Assembly: GCA_034007705.1 (NCBI GenBank)
Contig: JAVEQK010000011.1
Location: forward strand, 22,125 to 86,124
DNA length: 64,000 nucleotides
Reading direction: 5' to 3'
Origin: UBA10518 sp022837185
GTDB lineage: Bacteria > Desulfobacterota > Desulfobulbia > Desulfobulbales > Desulfobulbaceae
In this document: piece by piece, positions 46,501-54,318 of the stretch
Position numbering within the stretch: position 1 is the stretch's first letter
Layout of the letters: every line of letters begins with the position of its first letter
Notes under the pieces: model-generated
Database searches by the model: none
Told to the model about the DNA's origin: nothing
What the model saw: only the letters and a program-made list of their open reading frames with translations
Position numbers and translations under genes: made by a program

Positions 46501-47200
46501 GCAGCTGACCATGGCGTTGCGCGAAAATCCACCCGCGGCCGGGGAAGGGACATTTCTCTTCCACCAGCTCCGGAACCGGCTGCGGCATCAGGCGGTCCGG
46601 GCCGCTATAGCGCCGCTGCTCGTGGTCCGGGAGCACCTGCCGGCACTGGAACTTCCCGATCATGTTGCCTTTGGCCCCGGGTCGGCACTTCCCGATGAGC
46701 CGGAAGTGCTGGCCGGCTACGGAGAGCTGCTGGCCCGCCGGCCTTTTCTGCGGCTGCGGCTGCAGCCCGTTGTCAGCGATGAGCTCGATGCGGATGCCTT
46801 GCAGGCTGTCCTGCAGCAGGAGGAGGATCTGCGGCGGGAAGAAGAGAACAGGAAGCGGGCCCTGGAAAGAGTACGGCTGGAGGAAAGGGAAATAGAGCGG
46901 CTGGCAGCGATCAGGGAGGGAAAAGCGACGGTGGAAACCGAGGAGATCGATCCGGCCGAGCTGGCCCGTGACCTTGATCCGCTTCCCTTTGTCCGGGTGG
47001 AGGTGAGCGAGGAAGCCCTGCGGGAGCTCGAACGGAAGCGGGCGCTCGCCGTCCGGGATTACCTGGTCGACACCCTTTCGATCCCAGCGGACAGAATTGC
47101 CGTCGCCGAACCGGGAGGCCAAGGGCCGCCGCGGGTGCAATTGGTTCTGGAGCCCCTCATCACCCCGGCAACGACAGGAACGGTTCATGATGATAGCTGA
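43595..47200 (+). CDS. Large AsmA-like DUF748 envelope protein
   Basis: A 1201-residue protein. A Glu/Arg-rich cytoplasmic N-terminal tail of about 80 residues precedes one membrane helix (LRWLLVPLIGVLLYGVGG). The rest lies in the periplasm as a long beta-rich AsmA/DUF748 region (PVAVKRIVFAPFTLDLYLEE is the first motif). Near the end is a Glu/Arg coiled coil, then an OmpA-like tip (RALAVRDYLVDTLSIPADRI). DUF748 proteins belong to the bridge-like lipid transfer superfamily; a role in phospholipid transport or envelope maintenance is inference. An antisense ORF of 795 codons is a shadow. Confidence 0.88.
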   Translation: MAIDRFGEIPITAGPEEPEEGGEEKEAGRETGERKSPDRPVRRPQPDRANGEDDAAPRHPSRYGRKKTQRQPVRLRPLRWLLVPLIGVLLYGVGGYFLVPALIKGPMAGMLAERLERPVAVKRIVFAPFTLDLYLEEVTIGVPRGSTGRSGNFLSCEAVRCRLGLERIFRGKLLCDRIALEGLDLQVRRDAAGFTDLNDVLNIFAPQVNRESGSVWPAWLEAGELDVRGGTIVFQDDLINRQYLVEQLELYLPPGGGKSGGSDRLPKISALVNGSPVRAEAVRTANGEGKPEISLSLRSSEVELGSYLDYVSVPGQAGDFRLSGGQADVELKIVFPREREGGERFVVGGRASVSGLQFVDREDRPVFGAPRADCTFAFIPSTGRFLVHDVGFSKPLLVFHDEAKEPGDHQIGGVFGIIDAFLLSPDRFLVTQLHAADGTIQLPPTSSAGPVTTLSKVEFTLQAAPEAAKGREGNGPARFSFRAVAGQEGSGTKLSAEGEIFPGGAGKGRFSADRFDFQRHGDLLPAAGLRLDRGIGGISFAFDVMAGGGAGAEEPGTSLQLREGRLDVAQFSLSAGTKTIASGERLRCENFQIDKAARRFGCGTLELVNSEIFSLPALSPDSDSRAGDNRESHLTVDNLRISGSRLRAPLLAPLCGAENDLAVDNFNLQADHLMDGGSGNNIAASAAIGSRGEVQVAGQYSPAGRTGSLEINLRHIDFRLFDPCLSAVVVPPVKQGTLHIQGNVAMPAGEFSGQVWMNDLEAGEQGGPRVQWQLATSDRVVLRTSPRHLDLGEIMVRKPAVAAGLSEGEDVLARFFHPGKLSFAGVAVDKVSIEDGRFTPPWPVLLPGYQPELTGINGDIASLGEKVMPFSFRGRMNGSGAFTIDGETEAEKVRSYSLEATDVRLTPFEDFFRQELGLAVNEAGAAWTQTLSRSGEGSEIAATVRISGATPERESPMLQALALFIDDRLQLTMALRENPPAAGEGTFLFHQLRNRLRHQAVRAAIAPLLVVREHLPALELPDHVAFGPGSALPDEPEVLAGYGELLARRPFLRLRLQPVVSDELDADALQAVLQQEEDLRREEENRKRALERVRLEEREIERLAAIREGKATVETEEIDPAELARDLDPLPFVRVEVSEEALRELERKRALAVRDYLVDTLSIPADRIAVAEPGGQGPPRVQLVLEPLITPATTGTVHDDS

Positions 47201-47789
47201 TCTGATCAGAGCAACGAGAACGGTCCGGAGATACCGCGAGGACCAGCTTATCGACGACGCAGTCCTGCGCGACCTGGTCGATCTTGCCAGGCTGGGCGGT
47301 TCGGCCGGCAACAGGCAGCCGCTGCGATACATGATCGTCACCGATCACCGTTTGCGCGAGCTTGTGTTTCCCTGCCTCGGCTGGGCCGGCTACCTGCGTG
47401 ATTGGCCCGGGCCGGCGGAAGGGGAGCGACCGGCGGCCTATATCGTCTGTCTGCTCGACCGCGACAGGAGCGGGACAGCGGAAAAGTACGCCGAGGTCGA
47501 TCTCGGCATCGCGACCCAGAATCTGCTCCTTGGCGCCGCCGAACAAGGAATCTACGGCTGCCGGATCGCCTCCGTGGCCCCGGCAATCAAAAAGGTTCTG
47601 GAGGTGGAAGAGCGCTACCGGGTTCTGCTGGTCGTGGCCCTCGGCTATCCGGCGGAACGGGTCGTGCTGGAAGAAGGGGAAGGAGATGACCCCGTCCGCT
47701 ACTGGCGGGACGAAAAGGGCGTCCACCATGTGCCCAAACGGCGGCTGAACGATCTCCTTCTTTCCCCCGGCAAAGCGGCCGGCGAATAA
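47187..47789 (+). CDS. Nitroreductase-family FMN protein
   Basis: A 200-residue protein with nitroreductase features: DLIRATRTVRRYREDQ (FMN phosphate), GSAGNRQPLRYMIV, and an internal DLGIATQNLLLGAAEQG and ALGYPAE. These enzymes reduce nitro or quinone compounds with NAD(P)H. The start overlaps the DUF748 gene by 14 nt; the longer frame from 47097 is less likely. It runs directly into the methyltransferase gene (8 bp). Confidence 0.86.
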   Translation: MMIADLIRATRTVRRYREDQLIDDAVLRDLVDLARLGGSAGNRQPLRYMIVTDHRLRELVFPCLGWAGYLRDWPGPAEGERPAAYIVCLLDRDRSGTAEKYAEVDLGIATQNLLLGAAEQGIYGCRIASVAPAIKKVLEVEERYRVLLVVALGYPAERVVLEEGEGDDPVRYWRDEKGVHHVPKRRLNDLLLSPGKAAGE

Positions 47790-47797
47790 CCTGCGCC

Positions 47798-48640
47798 ATG
47801 CTGCGCCCTCCTCACACCAGATACGGCCGGCTTGCCGTCTATTACCTTGACCGGCGCGACGTACCGTCTGTCGAGGATCCTGATTTCATCGGCTGCTGGG
47901 TCGAAGACGATGCGGCCATTCTGTTTTTTCACCGTCCCAAGGATGACCTGGTCAACGACCTGTGCGGCGCAACCGGCGCCCGGATCATCTACCGGGCCGA
48001 CCTTGACTATCGGGACTGGGAGGCGGGCGTCACCATAGAGTCCTTCGCCACCGGGTCCCTGGTTGTCCGGCCTGTGTGGGAGGCAGCGGGGCAGGCCGCC
48101 GGTCCCGGAGAAATCATCCTTGATCCCAGCGTTATTTTCGGCAGCGGTTTTCACGCCACGACCCGCCTGTGCCTGGAAACGCTGGAACGTGTTCTGACCG
48201 GATCGGACGAGGTCATCGGCTCGGTCATCGACCTGGGCACCGGAACCGGCCTCCTGGCAATTGCCGCCGCCAAGCTCGGCGCCGGACATGTGACCGCGGT
48301 GGATATCAATCCCCTGGCCTGCAAGGTAGCCAGGCGCAATGTCGAACTCAACTCCTGCGGCTCGCGGGTGGACGTCGTCCAGCTTGATGCGGGCGAGGCG
48401 CTGCCTGACCTGCGGGGGTACGATCTGGTCGTGGCCAACCTCTACAAAGGGCTGCTGCTCAGACTTTTTGCCGAACCGCGTTTCTGGGGGGCAAAAATGT
48501 ACATGATCTCGGGATTCATCGCCGCCATGGAAGGGGAACTCCTTGCCGGCCTGCCGGCGGACAGGTTGCAGGTGCTGCGGCGCGGCGCCAGGGACATGTG
48601 GCGGCTGTGGCTGCTGCGCAACAGGCGGCAGGAGGTATAG
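47798..48640 (+). CDS. PrmA-like protein methyltransferase
   Basis: A 280-residue SAM-dependent methyltransferase. It has DPSVIFGSGFHATTRLCLE (the PrmA linker), VIDLGTGTGLLAIAAAKLGA (SAM site), AVDINPLACKVARRNVELN and VVANLYKGLL, where PrmA has NILxxPL. The pattern is that of ribosomal protein L11 methyltransferase, but the catalytic motif IV is unusual, so the substrate may differ. It is coupled with the nitroreductase gene. Confidence 0.8.
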   Translation: MLRPPHTRYGRLAVYYLDRRDVPSVEDPDFIGCWVEDDAAILFFHRPKDDLVNDLCGATGARIIYRADLDYRDWEAGVTIESFATGSLVVRPVWEAAGQAAGPGEIILDPSVIFGSGFHATTRLCLETLERVLTGSDEVIGSVIDLGTGTGLLAIAAAKLGAGHVTAVDINPLACKVARRNVELNSCGSRVDVVQLDAGEALPDLRGYDLVVANLYKGLLLRLFAEPRFWGAKMYMISGFIAAMEGELLAGLPADRLQVLRRGARDMWRLWLLRNRRQEV

Positions 48641-48643
48641 TCC

Positions 48644-49048
48644 ATGGAGCTGTCCCGCCATACGCTGCTTGTCATTGAATGGCTCGGCCTGTTGTCCATG
48701 GCGACCTTTATCGGCAGTCTTCTCGCCGTTCCCTGGATCATCGCCCGGCTGCCTGCCAAATATTTCATCCAGCACCGTGAGAAAGTTGAGGAGCGCCACC
48801 AACGGCACCCGTTGTTGGCGAAGATGATATTTCTGACGAGGAACGCCATCGGTTTTGCCTTCCTCATGGCCGGGGCCGCCATGCTGGTGCTGCCCGGACA
48901 AGGCGTAATAACCATGATCATCGGCCTTTCCTTCATGGACTTCCCCAAAAAACACCAGGTGGTGGATTTCCTCGTTCACCGGCCCCGGGTGAGGCGATTC
49001 CTCAACTGGATGCGCCGGAAAGAAAAGAAGCCCCCCTTTCAGTTTTAG
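48644..49048 (+). CDS. Small membrane protein, PGPGW-like
   Basis: A 134-residue protein with two hydrophobic segments (LLSMATFIGSLLAVPWIIA and AIGFAFLMAGAAMLVLPGQG). The second resembles the PGPGW family (the PGQG turn replaces PGPGW), and a basic C-terminal tail follows (RRFLNWMRRKEKK). AGGAGGT precedes the ATG. It follows the methyltransferase gene by 3 bp. Function unknown. Confidence 0.8.
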   Translation: MELSRHTLLVIEWLGLLSMATFIGSLLAVPWIIARLPAKYFIQHREKVEERHQRHPLLAKMIFLTRNAIGFAFLMAGAAMLVLPGQGVITMIIGLSFMDFPKKHQVVDFLVHRPRVRRFLNWMRRKEKKPPFQF

Positions 49049-49171
49049 GGGGAGCCGGGACGGCGCGACAAATTACCACATTCCCGATGAAATCGGAGAG
49101 TGGTAAGAACCACGTTCTGAATGGATGTTCATTTTCTGTCCGCAAAGAGCCGGATACTCATTGATAATGCG

Positions 49172-49354
49172 ATGTCAACCATGGGTCAGAACAGCAACTC
49201 AAACTTTCTCGACAGGATTCGGCACCTGTTCAATCCGCTCCATGTTTACTGCCGGCTGATATCCCTGGGCATGCCGAGCAGGATGGCGATGGGCATATGC
49301 AAAACATATGAAATCTGCCTGTACAAGCCGACCCTGGGAGGGGATGGCCAATAG
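49172..49354 (+). CDS. Small conserved-looking protein
   Basis: A 60-residue frame with a basic amphipathic pattern (NFLDRIRHLFNPLHVYCRL, then SRMAMGICKTYEICLYKP). It is compact, free of rare-looking codon runs, and resembles small conserved proteins with an NPLHVYCRL segment. I placed the start at Met18 of the longer frame from 49121. It has no clear ribosome binding site, and no function is known. Confidence 0.5.
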   Translation: MSTMGQNSNSNFLDRIRHLFNPLHVYCRLISLGMPSRMAMGICKTYEICLYKPTLGGDGQ

Positions 49355-49417
49355 GGGTCCCCTTCTCCGGGAAAGGATTTCACGGCGCCCGCCGGCGGCC
49401 CCACCGATTCTCCTTCC

Positions 49418-49455
49418 AAAAAAAAACCGCCCTCCGAACTGCGTCCAGGGGGCGG
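49418..49455 (-). terminator. Intrinsic terminator of the flavodoxin gene
   Basis: On the minus strand, CCGCCC pairs with GGGCGG and is followed by nine T residues (A-tract at 49418-49426 on the plus strand). It lies 28 bp after the flavodoxin stop codon. Confidence 0.8.
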
Positions 49456-49482
49456 AGCACTGATCGTTTGTCGGAGTCCATT

Positions 49483-50004
49483 TCAGGAGAACATCCGTTT
49501 TTCGCCCGGTTTGGGAACTTCCACCACTCCTGCTTTTTCAAGGGCCAGGGAGAGTTCGTAAAAATCTTCCCGGTCCGGGTGCCCCGTGGCGGTCGCCGCA
49601 TCCTTGAGCCAGGGAGGCTGGGGATCCTTGTTGGCCGCGGCATCCAGCACATTTTGCGGAACTTCCCCCTGGCAGCTGAACGTGCCGACGATGTTCGCCC
49701 CCGAGGCCAGCTCCCTTGCCTTGTTCATGCCCAATCTGGAGATGTCGGAGTCCTTGGCGGCGCCGTGGGTGGCGAGAAGGAACAGTTTGCGGACCCCCTT
49801 GCATTTTTTCAGGTACTGCTGGCTGTCGGAATCCGGCTGTCCGCCCTGATACCAGAACGCCACCACCACGACATCATAATCGCCGGGGTCCGGCGCTCCG
49901 GCAACCGGACTGATTTCCTTCTCACCCGACAGCCGGGAAAAGGCGGCTTCAGCGAGTTTTCTGGTGTTTCCTCCCTTTGATGAGTAGACAACAAGCTGTT
50001 TCAT
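49483..50004 (-). CDS. Flavodoxin-family protein
   Basis: A 173-residue flavodoxin-fold protein. The FMN phosphate loop is YSSKGGNTRKLAEA, followed by DYDVVVVAFWYQGGQPDSDS and FLLATHGA. It resembles flavodoxins of the BilS-like group that serve as electron carriers. It is monocistronic, with a strong terminator right after it. The partner enzyme is unknown. Confidence 0.85.
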   Translation of the reverse strand: MKQLVVYSSKGGNTRKLAEAAFSRLSGEKEISPVAGAPDPGDYDVVVVAFWYQGGQPDSDSQQYLKKCKGVRKLFLLATHGAAKDSDISRLGMNKARELASGANIVGTFSCQGEVPQNVLDAAANKDPQPPWLKDAATATGHPDREDFYELSLALEKAGVVEVPKPGEKRMFS

Positions 50005-50376
50005 ATCAATTCTCCTTGTGTGATGAATGGGAAGGTGACAACGAGGGGTGCAGGGTCAGACGAAGAGGTCTTTCGATCAAGCATTATGAACAGTCCGCCG
50101 TTGGTTGCATGTCCGGGAAATGTTCCGGACCCAAAAGGAATGATTCCTGATAAAACGACAAATAACTTCCTGTTTCCACAATCATATCCTCTTTTTTTCC
50201 GGGCCTCAAGACGTTTTTGCCGCCAGGGCCGATTAATAATGGACCGGGAACGGCACCTGTGATGAACGCGGCCAGGCATCGTTCCGCCGCCCCGGGTCGC
50301 TTTCCGCACACGGAAAGGGGAGCCGGGAAAGGTCCGGATTTCGCTTGTTATTCAGTGGCGTTATGGAATATTCCTG
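50005..50376. other. Intergenic region without a convincing gene
   Basis: About 370 bp between the flavodoxin gene and the RapZ-like promoter. It holds a perfect inverted repeat GTCCGG/CCGGAC (50111-50130 region) with an 8-nt spacer, and short palindromes such as AGGAATGATTCCT. Minus-strand ORFs here are low-complexity and start poorly. It may hold promoters for the flavodoxin gene. Confidence 0.4.
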
Positions 50377-50406
50377 TTGGCATTTGACGGATGCTTTGCA
50401 TATAAT
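50377..50406 (+). promoter_or_regulatory. Sigma-70 promoter for the RapZ-like gene
   Basis: TTGGCA (50377-50382) and a perfect TATAAT (50401-50406) are separated by 18 nt, giving a start near 50413 and a short leader to ATG 50460. The downstream genes (phasin, ubiB-like) follow on the same strand. Confidence 0.7.
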
Positions 50407-50459
50407 AACAAAAGTATAGCATGCAAAGAACAGGCAGCGATGATGCACAACGGACGGCC

Positions 50460-50828
50460 ATGCAGGTAACTCTTTTTTCCTTCGGATATAAGTACGGTCT
50501 CCCGGATGCCGATACGGTATGGGACATCCGCTTCCTGCCCAATCCCTATTATGTCCCGGAGTTGAAGGACAAGACGGGCCTTGAGCGGGATGTGGCCGCC
50601 TATGTGCTGAACAATGCCAAGACGGTTCATTTCCTTTCCTTCTTTGAGCCGTGCCTTCTCTCCTTTCTCAGGATTCATGAGGAATCGGGGAGAGAGGTCA
50701 TGCGGCTTGCCGTCGGGTGCACGGGCGGCAAGCACAGGTCCGTTGCCATAGTGGAGCATGTCGGAAACATCATCCGTGACCACGCCATTGATACACAGGT
50801 ATTCCATCGTGATATGGAGAAGGAGTAA
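50460..50828 (+). CDS. Stand-alone RapZ C-terminal domain protein
   Basis: A 122-residue protein that matches only the C-terminal half of RapZ/YvcJ. It has SFGYKYGLPDADTVWDIRFL, PNPYYVPELKDKTG and the conserved VGCTGGKHRSVAIVEH. The N-terminal P-loop kinase domain of RapZ is missing. In E. coli RapZ controls GlmS via GlmY/GlmZ and the C domain binds RNA and GlcN6P. The lone domain may be a GlcN6P or RNA-binding regulator; that link to the glmM gene here is inference. The start is Met14 of a longer frame from 50421. Confidence 0.85.
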   Translation: MQVTLFSFGYKYGLPDADTVWDIRFLPNPYYVPELKDKTGLERDVAAYVLNNAKTVHFLSFFEPCLLSFLRIHEESGREVMRLAVGCTGGKHRSVAIVEHVGNIIRDHAIDTQVFHRDMEKE

Positions 50829-50862
50829 GTTTTTGTCCACCACCAAATAACAGGAGGAAACC

Positions 50863-51177
50863 ATGCAGGATTTCATACGGGACATTTTTTATCTGGGGGC
50901 AGGGGCCGCTTTCGTTACCAAGGAGAAGCTTGAGGAACTCAAAAAGGACCTCATCGAAAAAGGGAAAATGACCCAGGATGAGGGGAAGCAGTTCGTTGAC
51001 GATCTGCTCAAGCGTTCCGAGAAGGCCAGGAACGATATGGAGAAGCGCATCCAGGAGGCCGTGGAGGCGCAGATGAAAAAGATGAACGTGGCCACCGGCG
51101 ATGACATCGCCGAGGTGAAGAAGCAGATCCGGGAACTGCGCAAGATGATCGAAAAAGAGAAGAAAACCGAAGACTGA
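50863..51177 (+). CDS. Phasin-family protein
   Basis: A 104-residue helical protein of the phasin/PhaF-like family (FYLGAGAAFVTKEKLEELKK near the N-terminus, then Lys/Glu coiled coil). Such proteins coat polyhydroxyalkanoate granules or act as generic scaffolds. AGGAGG precedes the ATG. It lies 34 bp after the RapZ-like gene and 7 bp before the UbiB-like gene, a usual pairing. No PHA synthase is in the window. Confidence 0.8.
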   Translation: MQDFIRDIFYLGAGAAFVTKEKLEELKKDLIEKGKMTQDEGKQFVDDLLKRSEKARNDMEKRIQEAVEAQMKKMNVATGDDIAEVKKQIRELRKMIEKEKKTED

Positions 51178-51184
51178 GCCAGCA

Positions 51185-52891
51185 ATGCCGGTAATGTTCA
51201 GCATCAGGAAGATTACCGCCATCGGGCGGACCTACAGACATCTCAACCGTTACCGGAGGATATTGCGGGTCTTGTTCAAGTACGGGTTCAGTGACCTCGT
51301 CGACATACTGCACATCGACCAGTACCTTGAAACAGGGCTGCAGATGATCAACCGCAAACCCCGGGAAATGATTGAGAGGCACTCCCGTCCCGAGCGTCTG
51401 CGCATGGCCTTCGAGGAACTGGGCCCCACCTTTATCAAACTCGGTCAGCTGCTTTCCACCCGCCCCGATTTTGTTCCGCCCGAATACCTGGAGGAATTGT
51501 CCAAGCTGCAGGACGATGTTCCGCCGTTCCCCTTTGCCGAGGTGGAAGAGATTGTCTTTGCCGAAACCGGGAAAAAACCCCTGGAGCTGTTCCACAGTTT
51601 TGAAGAGCAGCCCATTGCCGCCGCCTCCATCGGCCAGGTGCACAGAGCTATCCTCTGGGACTTTCAGGAGGTCGTGGTCAAGGTGCAGCGGCCCGATATC
51701 GATCAGATCGTGGCCGTTGACCTGGAGATTCTCGCCCACCTTGCCTCGCTCATGGAAATGTATCTGGAGGAATTGCAGGGCCACCGGCCGACAGCCATTG
51801 TCGAAGAGTTTGCCCGGACCCTTTCCAATGAACTCGACTACTCGGTCGAGATATCCAATATTCAGCGTTTTGCCCGGCAGTTCGAGGGGAACAAAACCGT
51901 TTATGTACCCAGGGTGTACCGCGAGTTGAGCACCGACCGGATCCTGACCATGGAGAACATCAGGGGCATCAAGTCGTCCAATATTGATGCGCTCCGGCAG
52001 GAGGGCACGGATCTGCGCCTGGTTGCGGAACGGGGCACCAATCTGATCATGGAGCAGATTTTCGTGCACGGTTTTTTTCATGCCGATCCGCATCCGGGCA
52101 ATATCTTCATCCTGCCCGGGAACGTCGTCTGCTTCATCGATTTCGGCATGATGGGACGGATTACCAGGCAGAACCGTGAGGATTTCACCGACCTGCTCTT
52201 TCAGGTCATCGAGCGCAATGAACGGAAGGTCACCGATATCGTTTTGAAACTGACCAACCATTACGAGGAGGTTGACCGTGACGCCCTGAGCCGTGATCTT
52301 TCCGAGATGCTGGACCGGTACCTGTACCTGCCCCTGAAGGAAATGGAAGCCGGCAAGATCCTGCAGCAGCTCCTTGATCTGGTGTCGCGGCACAAAATAT
52401 ACTTCAAACCCAACCTGTATCTCATGATGAAGGCGATCAGCACGGTTGAGGGCGTCGGCCTCATGCTCTACCCCGAACTTGAGCTGATCAGGCTGGCCGA
52501 ACCGTTCATGCGCAAGGTGAAGGGGGACAAGATCAGCCTTGGCCGAATAGCCGATGAAACCGGCTCCACCACCGCCGAGTATCTTGAACTCATCCGTGAG
52601 TTACCCGATGAAATGCGGGCGATCCTCCGCCAGGTCCGCCAGGGGCGCATGAAACTGGAGTTCGAGCACCTCGGACTGGAGAAGTTGAGAGCCGCCCTGG
52701 ACCAGGTGTCCAACCGCATTTCCTTTGCCATAGTCCTGGCCGCGCTGATCATCGGCTCCTCGGTCATTGTTCATTCAAACATCCCGCCCAGGTGGAACGA
52801 CATCCCGATCATCGGTCTGATCGGTTTCCTGATTGCCGGGGTGATGGGCTTCTGGCTGCTGATCTCCATTATCCGCCACGGGCGGTTGTAG
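51185..52891 (+). CDS. ubiB: UbiB/AarF (ABC1) atypical kinase
   Basis: A 568-residue protein of the ABC1 family. It shows the KXGQ motif (FIKLGQLLSTRPD), an Ala-rich nucleotide loop (IAAASIGQVHRA), VKVQRPDID, the catalytic HADPHPGN and DFGMMG, with two membrane helices at the C-terminus (SFAIVLAALIIGSSVIV and IGLIGFLIAGVMGFWLL). UbiB-like proteins support quinone synthesis by an ATPase activity. It follows the phasin gene. The symbol is by family and the organism may use another quinone. Confidence 0.88.
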   Translation: MPVMFSIRKITAIGRTYRHLNRYRRILRVLFKYGFSDLVDILHIDQYLETGLQMINRKPREMIERHSRPERLRMAFEELGPTFIKLGQLLSTRPDFVPPEYLEELSKLQDDVPPFPFAEVEEIVFAETGKKPLELFHSFEEQPIAAASIGQVHRAILWDFQEVVVKVQRPDIDQIVAVDLEILAHLASLMEMYLEELQGHRPTAIVEEFARTLSNELDYSVEISNIQRFARQFEGNKTVYVPRVYRELSTDRILTMENIRGIKSSNIDALRQEGTDLRLVAERGTNLIMEQIFVHGFFHADPHPGNIFILPGNVVCFIDFGMMGRITRQNREDFTDLLFQVIERNERKVTDIVLKLTNHYEEVDRDALSRDLSEMLDRYLYLPLKEMEAGKILQQLLDLVSRHKIYFKPNLYLMMKAISTVEGVGLMLYPELELIRLAEPFMRKVKGDKISLGRIADETGSTTAEYLELIRELPDEMRAILRQVRQGRMKLEFEHLGLEKLRAALDQVSNRISFAIVLAALIIGSSVIVHSNIPPRWNDIPIIGLIGFLIAGVMGFWLLISIIRHGRL

Positions 52892-53001
52892 GTTTTCCTC
52901 CGGTTGCCGCCCCGCAAAGGAAACATTCGATTTTGTTTTTTCCCTTTGGCCGCCGTCTATGTTAGTATAGAATAAAATTATTTCCGATCATTACGCACTT
53001 C

Positions 53002-54075
53002 ATGCCCGAAGAACAAGCAAACAAGAAGATCATTAATGTGGTTTTTGTCGGCGGCGGCAAAGGCTGCTATGATATTCTCAACCTGCTCAAGTCCTATTCT
53101 CCCACCCATTTTCTGCCCCGCATTGTCGCCGTGGCGGATATCGATGAGGAAGCCGTGGGCCGGAGGCATGCGGAACGGCTCGGCATCCCGACTTTTTCCG
53201 AATACAGACAGTTTCTGCAGGACGAAAACATCGACCTGATCATTGAACTGACGGGAATAGACGAGGTGCTGAATGACATCCACAGGAACAAGCTGGAAAA
53301 AATAAAGGTGCTTGACCATGTCGGGGCCCTGTTTCTCTGGGATATCATTGCCATCCAGGACGAAAAGATCCATCTGGAGAAAAAGGTTTCCGATCTGGAC
53401 ACCATGGCCGCCATCGGAGAAATAGCCTATCGTCTGACCCATGAACTGCGGAACCCGGTCATGATCATCGGCGGTCTGGTCCGCAGGATGATGACCAGAA
53501 TGGATCTGCCCCATAAGATCCGGATACGGCTCAAGCACATGGCGGCCCATGTCCAGCACATGGAGGAGGTGATCTCCGATATCTGCGATGTGGTCCGGCC
53601 CCTGCAGCCCCATTACACGCTGACCAAGATGGATGAGTTCCTGGAAAACTGGTGCAACGCCGCCCGGGCGGAAGCCAGGCTTGTCGGCGTGGTCCTCAAT
53701 GCCAAGATAGACAGTGATCTGCCGGCGATTTACATTGATCCCTCCCTGATACGCCAGGCCCTCTGGCATATTGTCGAAAACAGCATGGACGCCATGGCCG
53801 ATACCGGCGGCACCATCAATATCAAGGCCCTGCTCTGCTGGGATACCATTCTCATCGAAATCAGCGATTCCGGAAGCGGTTTCAGGGATCTGTCGGTCAC
53901 CACCGCGATGCAGCCCTTTATCAGCACCAAGCAGGGGAGAATGGGACTGGGGTTGTCGCTGTGCCGGCAGATCATCCTCGATCACGGCGGTGATATTGAA
54001 ATTATTAATAAAAAGGATGACGGCGCCACCATCATCATTGAGATTCCGATCGCCTTCCAGGTTCCCCGGAAATAA
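53002..54075 (+). CDS. Histidine kinase fused to an N-terminal Rossmann domain
   Basis: A 357-residue soluble kinase. Residues about 10-115 read as a NAD(P)-binding Rossmann fold (NVVFVGGGKGCYDILNLLK, IVAVADIDEEAVGRRHAERL, LIIELTG), similar to Gfo/Idh or dehydrogenase N-domains. A short coiled coil leads to the kinase core with His147 in LTHELRNPVMIIGG, then HATPase_c (WHIVENSMDAMAD, MGLGLSLCRQII). The ATP lid region is short. A redox or NAD(H) sensor is a reasonable inference. No response regulator is adjacent. Confidence 0.88.
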   Translation: MPEEQANKKIINVVFVGGGKGCYDILNLLKSYSPTHFLPRIVAVADIDEEAVGRRHAERLGIPTFSEYRQFLQDENIDLIIELTGIDEVLNDIHRNKLEKIKVLDHVGALFLWDIIAIQDEKIHLEKKVSDLDTMAAIGEIAYRLTHELRNPVMIIGGLVRRMMTRMDLPHKIRIRLKHMAAHVQHMEEVISDICDVVRPLQPHYTLTKMDEFLENWCNAARAEARLVGVVLNAKIDSDLPAIYIDPSLIRQALWHIVENSMDAMADTGGTINIKALLCWDTILIEISDSGSGFRDLSVTTAMQPFISTKQGRMGLGLSLCRQIILDHGGDIEIINKKDDGATIIIEIPIAFQVPRK

Positions 54076-54318
54076 ATCCCTCCCCATTTCCGCAAGACCG
54101 GCCTGTTTTCGGGCCGGCGCTGATCGTGCGTGACCCGGTCCGGGCCCTGCGGCCTGGATGCGCTTTGGACTGTTTTTTTTATCCGCTTTATTTTATAGTG
54201 ACCGGCGATGTATATCGTTTCACGCGGGAGGCCGGATATGCCGATCCGTCCATTTTGACTGCCGCCGGGAAACCGCCGGCCGGCCACCTGCAATCATTTC
54301 GGAGAACAGGTTCATTGT

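Noticed and set aside
44954..47341. A 795-codon minus-strand ORF opposite the DUF748 gene
   Set aside because: It is antisense to a well-supported protein and rich in Arg/Gly/Pro with no domain signature.
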